DNA from: ZAX-1 sp046533095
GTDB taxonomy: Bacteria; Bacillota; Clostridia; Lachnospirales; Lachnospiraceae
Assembly: GCA_046533095.1 (NCBI GenBank)
Contig: JAJQRA010000019.1
Location: 91,409-155,408, forward strand
Direction of reading: 5' to 3'
DNA: 64,000 nt
A model generated the notes under the pieces. The model did no database searches and was not told the origin of the DNA. It saw only the letters and a program-made list of their open reading frames with translations. Positions 1 to 7,846 of the stretch are shown here, piece after piece (within the stretch, counting starts at the first letter, position 1; the number at the start of each line of letters is the position of its first letter). Made by a program: the position numbers and the translations under genes.

Positions 1-205
1 GCCCCATCGCAAGGCGAACACGCTCTGCTGCAATCGCTCTTTCACGGTATATGCTTTCCCGAAAACGTGGCACATCTCCCGGCGTTACTTTATATGGGAT
101 TGCTTCCACATCGTTGTTTACATGCTCTGATTCATAGGCAATCTTTGCAACTTCCACAAATATCTGCTTTCTTATTTCTGATATGGGGGTATTGATTCCT
201 CTCAT
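1..205 (-). CDS. [FeFe] hydrogenase, group-B-like, N-terminal part (cut by window edge)
   Basis: Only the first 68 codons are present; the gene runs off the left edge. The start (MRGINTPISEIRKQIF) follows a GGAGG site by about 10 bases. This N-terminus, with the later stretch YRERAIAAERVRLAMG, resembles that of clostridial monomeric group-B [FeFe] hydrogenases, which carry 4Fe-4S clusters and an H-cluster and couple proton reduction to fermentative electron flow. The H-cluster cysteines lie outside the window, so the call rests on the N-terminus alone. A near-perfect Rex-type box overlaps its candidate promoter, which fits a redox-controlled fermentation gene. It could also be another protein sharing this leader domain. 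Confidence 0.55.
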   Translation of the reverse strand, partial: MRGINTPISEIRKQIFVEVAKIAYESEHVNNDVEAIPYKVTPGDVPRFRESIYRERAIAAERVRLAMG

Positions 206-294
206 ACTTGACCGAACCTCCTATTATTTTTATAGGCCACTGCAACATGCAATACACACAAGGAAGATGGCATTGTGCAGCCGTCCTTTTCACT

Positions 295-312
295 TTGTTA
301 ATAATTTAACAT
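295..312. promoter_or_regulatory. Rex-type operator (NADH/NAD+ redox repressor site)
   Basis: The 18-base palindrome TTGTTAATAATTTAACAT matches the Rex consensus TTGTTAANNNNTTAACAA at all but the last position. It overlaps the -10 element of the candidate hydrogenase promoter, where a bound repressor would block RNA polymerase. Rex commonly controls hydrogenase and fermentation genes in Clostridia. Confidence 0.7.
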
Positions 313-331
313 ATCAGCTCACATATGACAA
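303..331 (-). promoter_or_regulatory. candidate sigma-A promoter of the hydrogenase gene
   Basis: On the minus strand TTGTCA (positions 331-326) and TAAATT (308-303) are separated by 17 bases. The -10 lies inside the Rex-type box. The leader to the start codon is about 95 bases. The rest of the 206-615 spacer holds a terminator (479-498) and nothing else recognisable. Confidence 0.5.
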
Positions 332-478
332 GGGGAATCCTAAATTTTATACAATAAAAAACTGTTTTTTATTTCGATATAGCACATTGCATTTATCATA
401 GCATTTCCCTTATGGACGACTTTATACTTGAAATTTCAATGCCCGCGTGTTCATTCGAGAAAGTTTTAAGGCAAAACA

Positions 479-498
479 AGCACCGGAAATCCGGTGCT
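479..498 (-). terminator. hairpin terminator of the dhaK operon
   Basis: Perfect 8-bp stem AGCACCGG / CCGGTGCT with a 4-base loop, followed on the minus strand by TGTTTTG. It lies about 120 bases after the kinase stop codon, and no DhaL- or DhaM-like gene lies between. Confidence 0.6.
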
Positions 499-615
499 GT
501 TGTTCAAAATTTCTGGGAAGAAGCACTTCACATTTTAGCAGCAACTCGCCCACTTTCTTTTTGTATTCATGTAGCCCATGTACAATAAATCTATTTGTAT
601 CGGACGATCGGCCGG

Positions 616-1611
616 CTATCTTTCCTTCATGCCCATACTATATGCCGGTATATCCACCAATTGCTTCAGTTCGTCATCCAGCTTCATAATTGTCAAAGAA
701 GCCCCCATCATTTCCATTGAAGTAAAATAGTTTCCTGTATATGCCCGGTGCACTTTTATGCCTTTTTCTTCCAGTAGCAGACTCACTTCATTATAAAGGA
801 CATACAGTTCCATAATAGGGGTTGCCCCTAGGCCGGATGTCAGCACCACAACTTCATCGCCCGCTACAAATGGGTAATCCGGAAGTATAATATCTAGCAT
901 ACGCTTTGCAATCTTATCCGCCGTTTCTAGTTGGCATACCTCTATCCCGGGCTCGCCATGATGCCCGATGCCCACTTCCATCGTACCGTCTTTTATTTCA
1001 AAATTCGGATGTCCGACTGCCGGCAGGGTGCAGGGGGTCAGCCCAATGCCTACACTACGTGTATTGTCGATTGCTTTTTGTGCGGTGGCAATCACTTCAT
1101 CTAGACTGGCTCCTTGGCTGGCTTTCGCCCCTCCGATTTTCCACATCAATACTTCTCCGGCAACACCACGACGTTTCTCCCTTTCCGTTTTCGAGGCAGA
1201 TGCTACGTCATCATTGGCAACGACCGTCTTTACTTCTATGCCTTTTTTCTTTGCCTGCTTCACTGCTAGCTTGACATTCATGTTGTCGCCCGAATAATTC
1301 CCATACAGGCAGGCAACGCCTTTTCCCTGATCCGCAACTTCAAATGCCGCTAAAAAAGCAGCAGATGTAGGAGAAGAACATATTTCGCCCACCGCAACAG
1401 CATCGCACATCTTATCGCCAATATAGCCGATAAATGCCGGCTTGTGTCCACTACCGCCACCTGTCACAATTCCTACTTTGTCTTTTGGTATTTCAACTGA
1501 TTTTAAAACACGCCGATGCTCTGTAGTGGCGACGATATCGCTATGCGTCTTTACAAATCCAAGCAGCATCTCGTCAACAACATTATCCGGATCGTTTAAA
1601 ATTCTCTGCAT
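616..1611 (-). CDS. dhaK: DhaK-type dihydroxyacetone/erythrulose kinase subunit
   Basis: A 331-residue DhaK-domain protein, usual length for the substrate-binding subunit of dihydroxyacetone kinases. The substrate loop GGGSGHKP is at residues 51-58. The GIGHHGEPG motif at 215-223 carries the histidine that forms a hemiaminal with the keto-sugar. Start is supported by AAAGGAG upstream. It begins 14 bases after the dehydrogenase stop, so the two form an operon. DhaK needs a DhaL (ATP or phospho-DhaL) partner, but none follows before the terminator, so the partner must be elsewhere. With a tetritol-type dehydrogenase next door, phosphorylation of erythrulose is at least as likely as of dihydroxyacetone. 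Family is sure, substrate inferred. Confidence 0.88.
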   Translation of the reverse strand: MQRILNDPDNVVDEMLLGFVKTHSDIVATTEHRRVLKSVEIPKDKVGIVTGGGSGHKPAFIGYIGDKMCDAVAVGEICSSPTSAAFLAAFEVADQGKGVACLYGNYSGDNMNVKLAVKQAKKKGIEVKTVVANDDVASASKTEREKRRGVAGEVLMWKIGGAKASQGASLDEVIATAQKAIDNTRSVGIGLTPCTLPAVGHPNFEIKDGTMEVGIGHHGEPGIEVCQLETADKIAKRMLDIILPDYPFVAGDEVVVLTSGLGATPIMELYVLYNEVSLLLEEKGIKVHRAYTGNYFTSMEMMGASLTIMKLDDELKQLVDIPAYSMGMKER

Positions 1612-1625
1612 TATTTTTTCTCCTT

Positions 1626-2708
1626 TTATTTCATGTTCGGAACTAAGATTACTTTAAGTGCTCCGCCTGTGCCTGTTTTTGCAAGTTCAAATGCTTCGTT
1701 CCATTTTTCCAGTGGAAATTGATTGGTAACGACTCCATTTGTTGGCAGTTTTCCATTGCCGATCCATTCAATAACCGTGTCATAACAATAAGGGCTTAAA
1801 TGCGAGCCGAAAAGGTTTAGTTCTTTGCGGTCGCTGATAATGCTCCAGTCTACTGTTACCAACTCGTTGAACACGCTGAATTCTACAAATGTCCCCATCT
1901 TGCGAATCATTTCCAGTCCTTGTGAAACGCTGGCCGCATGGCCTGTCGCCTCAATGTATACATCGCACCCATATCCGCCTGTCATCTCTTTCACTCTTTT
2001 TATCGCATCTTCTTTTCCAGGATTGATTACAATATCGGCTCCAAACTCTTTCGCCTTTAAAAGCCTTTCATCTTTCATATCCAATACAACAAGGGCTTTT
2101 GGATTTTTCTGTTTGATTGCGCCAACCATGCCAAGACCCAATGTCCCTACGCCGGATAATACGACTACATCAATATTTTGTATGTCTGCACGCTGCACAC
2201 AGTGGTAAGAACATCCATATGGCTCCACCAAAACGGCCTTTTCAATGGGCATATCCTCCGGCACCCTATAGTTTATTGCTTCTTTTGTAAGTTTTACATA
2301 TTCGGCCATACCGCCATTTGTATTGTTTTGGAAGCCAAACAGGTCATGCTTTTCGCACATCCAATGGCGCCCCGTCTTGCAGAACATGCACGTGCCACAA
2401 GGGACTATCTGTTCCGGGCAAATACGGTCTCCCATGTTCCACTTGTCAGAAACATTTAAACCAATCTCTACCACCCTGCCAACGAACTCATGTCCTGGAA
2501 TCATCGGAGCTTTAATGTAGGGCGGGCTTCCATCTCCACCCCAAAAACTAGGTGCGCCGCCAAATGCCTTAACATCACCTGCACATACCCCACAAGCCTC
2601 AACTTTAAGTATCATTTCCCCTTCGCCGGCACGTGGCGTATCCACTTCCTCAAATCTGTAATCACCGGGCGCATAAGCAACAATTGCTTTCATTTTCTTA
2701 GGTAACAT
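1626..2708 (-). CDS. zinc-dependent alcohol dehydrogenase, erythritol/threitol dehydrogenase-like
   Basis: Medium-chain dehydrogenase of 360 residues. Catalytic zinc ligands are Cys42 and GHE at 72-74, the structural zinc cysteines are 104, 107, 110 and 118, and the NAD-binding GVGTLGLG is at 186-193. The start at MLPKK is preferred over an ATG 60 bases upstream because AAAGGAGAG sits about 10 bases before it. The GGAPSFWGGDG segment resembles erythritol/L-threitol dehydrogenases, which oxidise tetritols to erythrulose. Product and kinase neighbour then make a short pathway, tetritol to erythrulose to erythrulose phosphate. Sorbitol- or butanediol-type substrates cannot be excluded. Confidence 0.8.
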   Translation of the reverse strand: MLPKKMKAIVAYAPGDYRFEEVDTPRAGEGEMILKVEACGVCAGDVKAFGGAPSFWGGDGSPPYIKAPMIPGHEFVGRVVEIGLNVSDKWNMGDRICPEQIVPCGTCMFCKTGRHWMCEKHDLFGFQNNTNGGMAEYVKLTKEAINYRVPEDMPIEKAVLVEPYGCSYHCVQRADIQNIDVVVLSGVGTLGLGMVGAIKQKNPKALVVLDMKDERLLKAKEFGADIVINPGKEDAIKRVKEMTGGYGCDVYIEATGHAASVSQGLEMIRKMGTFVEFSVFNELVTVDWSIISDRKELNLFGSHLSPYCYDTVIEWIGNGKLPTNGVVTNQFPLEKWNEAFELAKTGTGGALKVILVPNMK

Positions 2709-2923
2709 TCCGATACACTCTCCTTTGGTTGCTTGATTATGTTGCAACAATTCGTAACTCAAATGCAAGGCTTAAAAAACATTGCCATTTTATCTAATTT
2801 ATAAACATAAAAATCCAATACACCGCCAAAAAGCATATGGATATCGATGGGCAAAGTCAAAAACAAAGTGAAAAGCAACAAATAGATCCTTCTCTTTTTT
2901 GAAAAATTATCTATATTTACTAC

Positions 2924-2952
2924 AATATAACTCCTGCCCTTTAATTTGTCAA
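2924..2952 (-). promoter_or_regulatory. sigma-A promoter of the dehydrogenase-dhaK operon
   Basis: Minus-strand TTGACA (2952-2947) and TATATT (2929-2924) with an exact 17-base spacer. It leaves a leader of roughly 210 bases before the dehydrogenase start; no riboswitch or attenuator fold was recognised in it. The rest of the 2709-3061 spacer shows only AT-rich DNA. Confidence 0.65.
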
Positions 2953-3061
2953 TGAATTTTTTAAAATTATTTTAAAAAATGATTTTACTCTTGAATTTCA
3001 AATGGCAGATATCCTCTATCATTCAGCTCTTTTGCGCATCAACAGACGATGGCTTCTGCAC

Positions 3062-3482
3062 TCAGCCTGATTTTCGCGATGCCAGTATGCTTTTCCCTTT
3101 AACTTCCGGCGTATAAATACAGTCATCATTGTAAAGCGGTGTTAGCTTGCCACGATGGGCACGATAAAACTGGTTCATTGCATCCACAAAAGTGAGATCA
3201 AAAAACAGTGTGCTACATCTGCAGATACATTCTTCTTGTGCTGATGCACCTCTTTCCACGCCACACCGCCTAGCGGCTGCCCTTGCGTAACTATCAACAT
3301 ATCTTATATCAGTTTTTAGCATTTACACAAAACTTGAAGCGCTCTCCCAGGATTTGTTGCGGACGCAAAATTGTGGACACAGACCTTCTTTCCCCTATAT
3401 GCTTTCGCGGCTTACTGCCTGACATCTTTCTTGTGTCTTCAAAAATTTCGATTCTTTTGCTTTTCGCATCGCTATCATGCAT
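3062..3482 (-). pseudogene. decayed PARG-like macrodomain gene (TIGR02452 family)
   Basis: Two fragments in different frames. A start with a GGGAGATAGGAAG site at 3482 reads MHDSDAKSKRIEIFEDTRKM, then runs into a stop near 3310. The second fragment (to 3062) contains GASAQEECICRCSTLFF and YNDDCIYTPEV. These match the core of the microbial poly(ADP-ribose) glycohydrolase family, which normally has about 260-280 residues and an NPGGGV loop just before the SAQEE segment. That loop and most of the front half are missing, so the gene is deleted internally and frameshifted. Family assignment is good, loss of function nearly certain. Confidence 0.65.
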
Positions 3483-3525
3483 CTTCCTATCTCCCTTACC
3501 AACTGACTTTTAATCTAAAAGCAGC

Positions 3526-3633
3526 TCTATGTCAACCACTTGACAGGGAGCTGCTTTGTTAGATGTTATGATTAAACTAAGCAAAAATGTTTCACGTCTA
3601 TGTCAACCACTTGACAGGGAGCTGCTTTGTTAG
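3526..3633. repeat. direct repeat pair, 37 bp each, period 71 bp
   Basis: Identical 37-bp units at 3526-3562 and 3597-3633, with a unique 34-bp stretch between. Each unit contains GTCAA-CCAC-TTGAC and ends in GAGCTGCTTTGTTAG. Bases just before the first copy (AAAGCAGCTC) pair with its end, giving a nested hairpin. The geometry imitates one CRISPR spacer but no cas gene is near; duplicated terminator hairpins are as likely. Confidence 0.6.
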
Positions 3634-3651
3634 CCTTGCGCATAAATGTTC

Positions 3652-3948
3652 TTAACTTTCGATTGGCAAAAAGCGCTTTGCAAATTTATCTTTACCACAT
3701 ACATGCCTCTCACAATCATTCTCTTCAATAATGTAATCGCCTTCTCTAATAAATATAAGGCCTCTTCGATTCTGAACAAACGGGCATACAATCGTGCCGT
3801 CTTCCTGTGTAATTTTAATAAGTCCATCTTGTACAATCCAACCATTCATAACAATCTTTGCCCACAAATCGAATCCATCTTCTAGTCCTTTTCCTACTTC
3901 ATACTTAACTGCTTGTACCTCTAATGACATTCGCTTATATCTATTCAT
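3652..3948 (-). CDS. small phage-type protein of unknown function
   Basis: 98 residues starting MNRYKRMSLEVQAVKYEVG. The start at 3948 is chosen over one 18 bases upstream because GGAAAGGAG sits directly before it. The second half has the pattern GDYIIEEN...HVCGKDKFAKRF, which resembles small proteins common in prophages of Gram-positives (a GDWIITG...PCKPDIFEKTYE-type ending). No other phage gene is near, so it is probably a relic cargo gene. No signal peptide or membrane segment. Function unknown. The spacer 3949-4172 has two short copies of a CACC-T(n)-GCAC-R-T(n) sequence and nothing else. Confidence 0.55.
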   Translation of the reverse strand: MNRYKRMSLEVQAVKYEVGKGLEDGFDLWAKIVMNGWIVQDGLIKITQEDGTIVCPFVQNRRGLIFIREGDYIIEENDCERHVCGKDKFAKRFLPIES

Positions 3949-4172
3949 ATCGCTCCTTTCCAACAAACTCCCTACCTAGGCAAAGCCTACAATAAGTTTG
4001 GCTCACTGTCATGTATTGTTTGCTGGTTTCTTTTTCTTTCTTTAATTATATAATATATTCAAAGAATTTACTAGATAAACTTCCATAATTCACCTTTTTT
4101 TTGCACATTTTTTTGTATATATTCCATTTGGGCAGGCACAAATTGGTTCCCACCTTTTTTTGCACGTTTTTT

Positions 4173-5255
4173 TCATATCTGATTTATCTGATCTACCCTG
4201 CTAAGTTTTAAAGCTTGATCTGCCGCTGTTAGGCTGTCGATCATCTCTTGGATATCTCCATTCATTACCGTATCTAGTTTATGCAATGTTAGCTTAATCC
4301 TATGGTCGGTTACACGCCCTTGTGGAAAATTATAAGTCCTTATTTTTTCAGATCGGTCACCTGTCCCTACTTGGCTTCTGCGATCCTGTGCCTGCGCGTC
4401 ATGTGCCTTTTCAAGTTCCATCTCATATAGTTTGGAACGCAGGACCTTTAATGCCTTGTCTTTATTTTTCAGCTGTGACTTTTCATCTTGGCAGGAAATT
4501 ACAATTCCCGTAGGGATATGGGTCAGTCGAACGGCAGAGTCTGTCGTATTAACACACTGCCCACCATTTCCGGATGCACGAAATACATCAAACTTACAGT
4601 CATTCATATCAAGCTCTACATCCACCTCTTCCGCTTCCGGCATAATTGCCACGGTAACGGTCGATGTATGGATACGTCCGCCGGATTCCGTTTCCGGTAC
4701 ACGCTGTACGCGGTGCACGCCGGATTCATACTTTAGTTTAGAATAGGCACCCTGTCCGGAAATCATGAAAACGACTTCTTTCATCCCACCGATTCCGCTT
4801 TCATTATAGCTCATTATTTCCACTTTCCAATGAAATTTCTCGGCATAATGGACATATACACGATACATTTCAGCTGCAAACAATGCCGCCTCATCTCCAC
4901 CTGCACCTGCTCGAATTTCTACAATCACGTTTTTATCATCGTTTGGGTCTTTCGGCAACAATAAAACCTTTAATGTCTGTTCTAATTTTTCCACATTGGC
5001 CCTAGCATCGTTTAATTCTTCTTTTAGCATATCCCGCATTTCTTCGTCTTTTTCTTCTTCCAGCATCAATAAGCTGTCTTCAATATCCTGTTTGCTCTGC
5101 TTATATTCTTTATATGCCTCTACCACCGGAGCCAAATCACTTTGTTCTTTCATAAGCCTTCGAAACCGCACCTGGTCATTGGCCACCTCCGGTTCTCCTA
5201 ATCCACTCAATATCTCTTCAAAATGAATGAGTATATCCTCCAATTTGTCAAACAT
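4173..5255 (-). CDS. prfA: peptide chain release factor 1
   Basis: 360-residue class I release factor. It reads UAA and UAG and triggers peptide release on the ribosome. The anticodon-like tripeptide is PET (187-189) inside RVPETESGGRIHTS, and the catalytic GGQ is at 231-233 in RASGNGGQCVNTTDSAVR, whose glutamine is the target of PrmC. The start MFDKLEDI (5255) is preferred to an in-frame ATG 15 bases upstream because GAAGGAG precedes it directly. It overlaps the end of prmC by 8 bases, so the modifier and its substrate are translationally coupled. No clear terminator is visible downstream. Confidence 0.97.
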   Translation of the reverse strand: MFDKLEDILIHFEEILSGLGEPEVANDQVRFRRLMKEQSDLAPVVEAYKEYKQSKQDIEDSLLMLEEEKDEEMRDMLKEELNDARANVEKLEQTLKVLLLPKDPNDDKNVIVEIRAGAGGDEAALFAAEMYRVYVHYAEKFHWKVEIMSYNESGIGGMKEVVFMISGQGAYSKLKYESGVHRVQRVPETESGGRIHTSTVTVAIMPEAEEVDVELDMNDCKFDVFRASGNGGQCVNTTDSAVRLTHIPTGIVISCQDEKSQLKNKDKALKVLRSKLYEMELEKAHDAQAQDRRSQVGTGDRSEKIRTYNFPQGRVTDHRIKLTLHKLDTVMNGDIQEMIDSLTAADQALKLSRVDQINQI

Positions 5256-6084
5256 TAGTTCTCCTTCCACAAACGACCCGATCCAATCCGCTCATATCTT
5301 TCCGAACCTGAATATCAAGAAATCCAACCTGTTCCATCATACTGGCTACTGTATTGGACTGATCGTTGCCAATTTCAAAATATAAATATCCTTCGGGTTT
5401 TAAATAGTCTTTACACTCTGCTATAATTTTTTTATAAAAATATAGTCCGTCTTTTTTCCCATCTAGTGCCTCTACCGGTTCAAAGTGGGCAACCTCCGGC
5501 ATCAATGCTTCGATTTGATTGGTTGGAATATAGGGTGGATTTGCTACAATTAAATCAAATGTCCCTGCAATATTTAAAAACACGTCAGACCTGATCAGAT
5601 TCACTTCTACTTGGTTTATCTTTGCATTTTCCTTCGCCACAAGCAATGCCTGCTTCGAACTATCGCTGCCGTACCCTACAATATCTTTCGCATACTTTAA
5701 CAAGCTTATGATGATACAGCCGGTACCCGTACACATATCAAGCACGTGCATACCGGGCTTTATCACTTTTAAGGCTTCCTCTACCAAACTTTCTGTATCC
5801 TGCCTTGGAATCAACACATTGGAATTTACCTTCATCGTAAGTCCCATAAATTCCTGCACTCCGGTAATGTATTGAAGTGGCACACGCTCCGCCCGCTTTT
5901 TATACAAAACCTCGTAAGCCTGCTCCTGTTCTTCATCCATATCCTCTTTTAAATGAAGATAATAGTAGCTTTTGTCTATATTGCATATATGTTGCATTAA
6001 AAGCCATGCATCCAACTCAAATTCCTCAATACCTGCTTCCCGCAGCACAGTCCTTGCTGCATGATTTGCGCCCTCTAATGTCAT
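5248..6084 (-). CDS. prmC: release factor glutamine methyltransferase
   Basis: 278-residue SAM-dependent methyltransferase that methylates the GGQ glutamine of release factors. The SAM-binding motif DMCTGTGCI is near 116-124 and the catalytic NPPY is at 182-185; the N-terminal helical domain holds the PLQYITG segment typical of PrmC. AAAAGGAG precedes the ATG. The end overlaps prfA, the usual clostridial arrangement. Between this gene and the upstream DUF1385 gene there are about 170 bases with no recognisable site. Confidence 0.96.
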   Translation of the reverse strand: MTLEGANHAARTVLREAGIEEFELDAWLLMQHICNIDKSYYYLHLKEDMDEEQEQAYEVLYKKRAERVPLQYITGVQEFMGLTMKVNSNVLIPRQDTESLVEEALKVIKPGMHVLDMCTGTGCIIISLLKYAKDIVGYGSDSSKQALLVAKENAKINQVEVNLIRSDVFLNIAGTFDLIVANPPYIPTNQIEALMPEVAHFEPVEALDGKKDGLYFYKKIIAECKDYLKPEGYLYFEIGNDQSNTVASMMEQVGFLDIQVRKDMSGLDRVVCGRRTNV

Positions 6085-6256
6085 AAAACTCCTTTTACAA
6101 CTATTTTGTCGTACCTCTTTCCTACACGCGGTATCGACTAGAACCCCTTTTTGTTGCCAGCTTATCTATTGGCGCCTCTTCCTATGCACCGTATCTGTCT
6201 TTAAATCGTTACATCTTTTTAACCTTTCGCTTATATATGAACTTGTGTTTGAGCAG

Positions 6257-7231
6257 CTAATGTTCCTCTTTTGTATTGTTGGCAAGATACTCCCGCCAGT
6301 CAAATACTGCCTCGACAGAAGCAATCCCCACTTCTATCATTGAATCCTCTGGCTCTAAGGTTGTTAATTTCTGCATCCACAAGCCCGGCCTACTGATTAA
6401 ATTCACAAAAAAATTATCGCTTCTTCCCGCTAGCCTTATGATTTCATACGATATCCCGGCAATCAACGGAATAATCGCCAGCCGCAATAATAATCTTAGC
6501 ACCCTTGAGTCTACGCGAATGAACATGGTAGCTATGATACTTACAATCATAACGAAAAACAAAAAGCTGGTTCCGCAGCGTTTATGCTGTCTAGAGCTGC
6601 TCTTTACATTTTCTAAGTTTAACGCTAGCCCATGCTCTATACAGTTGATGCATTTATGTTCTGCCCCATGATACATAAATACACGCTGAATTTCTTTCAT
6701 TTTAGATATAAGGAATATGTAGCATATAAAAATCAGCAGACGCAGCACGCCTTCTAAAACAATCAGCAACGTTGCCGATGTTATCATTTTTGAGAAAAAC
6801 AGAGAAATTCCATAGGGCAGAACCATAAAAATACCCACTGCAAGCAAGACAGATAAAAATATGGTAAAACCCATCACTGCTTTTTCTGCTTTTGCTTTCT
6901 TTTCATCGGACTTTAGGTCATCGGCTTTTTGTTCATTGGCTTTTTGTTCGTCCAGCTCTAATTCATCGGCTTTTCGCTCGTCTTCTTCCTCAAAAAAAGA
7001 TGCCGAAAAAGCCAAGGTTGACATTCCTAAAACGAATGAGTCTATAAAGTTCACCACTCCTCGTATGATTGGAATGTTTTTTACTGTATCATTTTTACAG
7101 ATTCCTCTAAAATCCTTTGTTTCTACTATAATTTCCTTATCTGCTTTTCGGACGGCTACGGCGTATCTGTCTTTATGTTTCATCATTACGCCTTCCATAA
7201 CTGCCTGCCCACCAATACCGGATGATGCCAT
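6257..7231 (-). CDS. DUF1385 (YqhQ-like) membrane protein
   Basis: 324 residues. The opening GIGGQAVMEGVMMKHKD and the later MYHGAEHKCINCIEHG and RQHKRCGTSFLF are hallmark stretches of DUF1385. About four or five membrane segments are visible after residue 110. Residues 81-115 are a charged, lysine- and glutamate-rich linker with repeated KADE-type units, longer than usual. Molecular function is not known; the histidine/cysteine pattern suggests metal binding. It sits between rpmE and prmC-prfA as in many Clostridia. Start is supported by AGGAGG six bases upstream. Confidence 0.9.
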   Translation of the reverse strand: MASSGIGGQAVMEGVMMKHKDRYAVAVRKADKEIIVETKDFRGICKNDTVKNIPIIRGVVNFIDSFVLGMSTLAFSASFFEEEDERKADELELDEQKANEQKADDLKSDEKKAKAEKAVMGFTIFLSVLLAVGIFMVLPYGISLFFSKMITSATLLIVLEGVLRLLIFICYIFLISKMKEIQRVFMYHGAEHKCINCIEHGLALNLENVKSSSRQHKRCGTSFLFFVMIVSIIATMFIRVDSRVLRLLLRLAIIPLIAGISYEIIRLAGRSDNFFVNLISRPGLWMQKLTTLEPEDSMIEVGIASVEAVFDWREYLANNTKEEH

Positions 7232-7340
7232 GCCTCGCCTCCTGTTTCCTAGAAAAGATTCCTGCAGAATATTCTTATTTGCAACGATAAAGGGATATCA
7301 CCCTCCTAATCAATTTGTGCATAATCAATTTTAAATGAAG

Positions 7341-7380
7341 TGAGAAAAATAGAGGATGTCCAGATAAAAGACATCCTCTT
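7341..7380 (-). terminator. rpmE terminator
   Basis: 10-bp stem AGAGGATGTC / GACATCCTCT (7351-7360, 7370-7379) with a 9-base loop, followed on the minus strand by ATTTTTCTC. It lies just after the L31 stop codon. Confidence 0.8.
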
Positions 7381-7399
7381 GTGCTTACACTACTTCTTT

Positions 7400-7606
7400 T
7401 TACTGATTGACCACACCATATTTCTTATTGAACTTGTCAATTCGTCCACGTGCCTGTGCAGTTTTCTGCTGCCCGGTGTAGAACGGATGGCATTTGGAAC
7501 AAACCTCAACGTGAATGTTCTTCTTTGTCGAACCTGTAATAAACGTATTACCACAGTTGCATGTAACCTCTGCCTCATGGTAATCTGGATGGATCCCCTC
7601 TTTCAT
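7400..7606 (-). CDS. rpmE: 50S ribosomal protein L31, zinc-binding form
   Basis: 68 residues, standard length. It starts MKEGIHPDYHEAEVTCNCGN and has CSKCHPFYTG in the middle; the four cysteines (two CxC/CxxC pairs) mark the zinc-binding C+ form. Lies on the large subunit at the bridge to the small subunit. GAGGTG precedes the start. It has its own promoter and terminator, so it is transcribed on its own between rho and DUF1385. Confidence 0.97.
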   Translation of the reverse strand: MKEGIHPDYHEAEVTCNCGNTFITGSTKKNIHVEVCSKCHPFYTGQQKTAQARGRIDKFNKKYGVVNQ

Positions 7607-7732
7607 GATTTCACCTCTTCATTCTATCTTTTATTGCATTTTATGACGAATCTAATTTGCCAATTTTGTAACTGTTCCATCGTTCATTCTATATCCAATG
7701 GACATTTGTTATTCATTTTTCTGAACAACATT

Positions 7733-7761
7733 ATTGTACCATATGATTTTTTCATATGCAA
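7733..7761 (-). promoter_or_regulatory. sigma-A promoter of rpmE
   Basis: Minus-strand TTGCAT (7761-7756) and TACAAT (7738-7733) with a 17-base spacer, about 125 bases before the L31 start. Confidence 0.6.
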
Positions 7762-7846
7762 GTTATTTTTTTATTTAAATTTTTTGTTTTCCATGCAAAA
7801 TTGATGCAAAAATTGATAATAGTCAGATAGTTTACTGCTTTCCTAC

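Noticed and set aside
3526..3633. CRISPR array
   Set aside because: Only two repeats and one spacer, no leader or cas gene; kept as a direct repeat pair.
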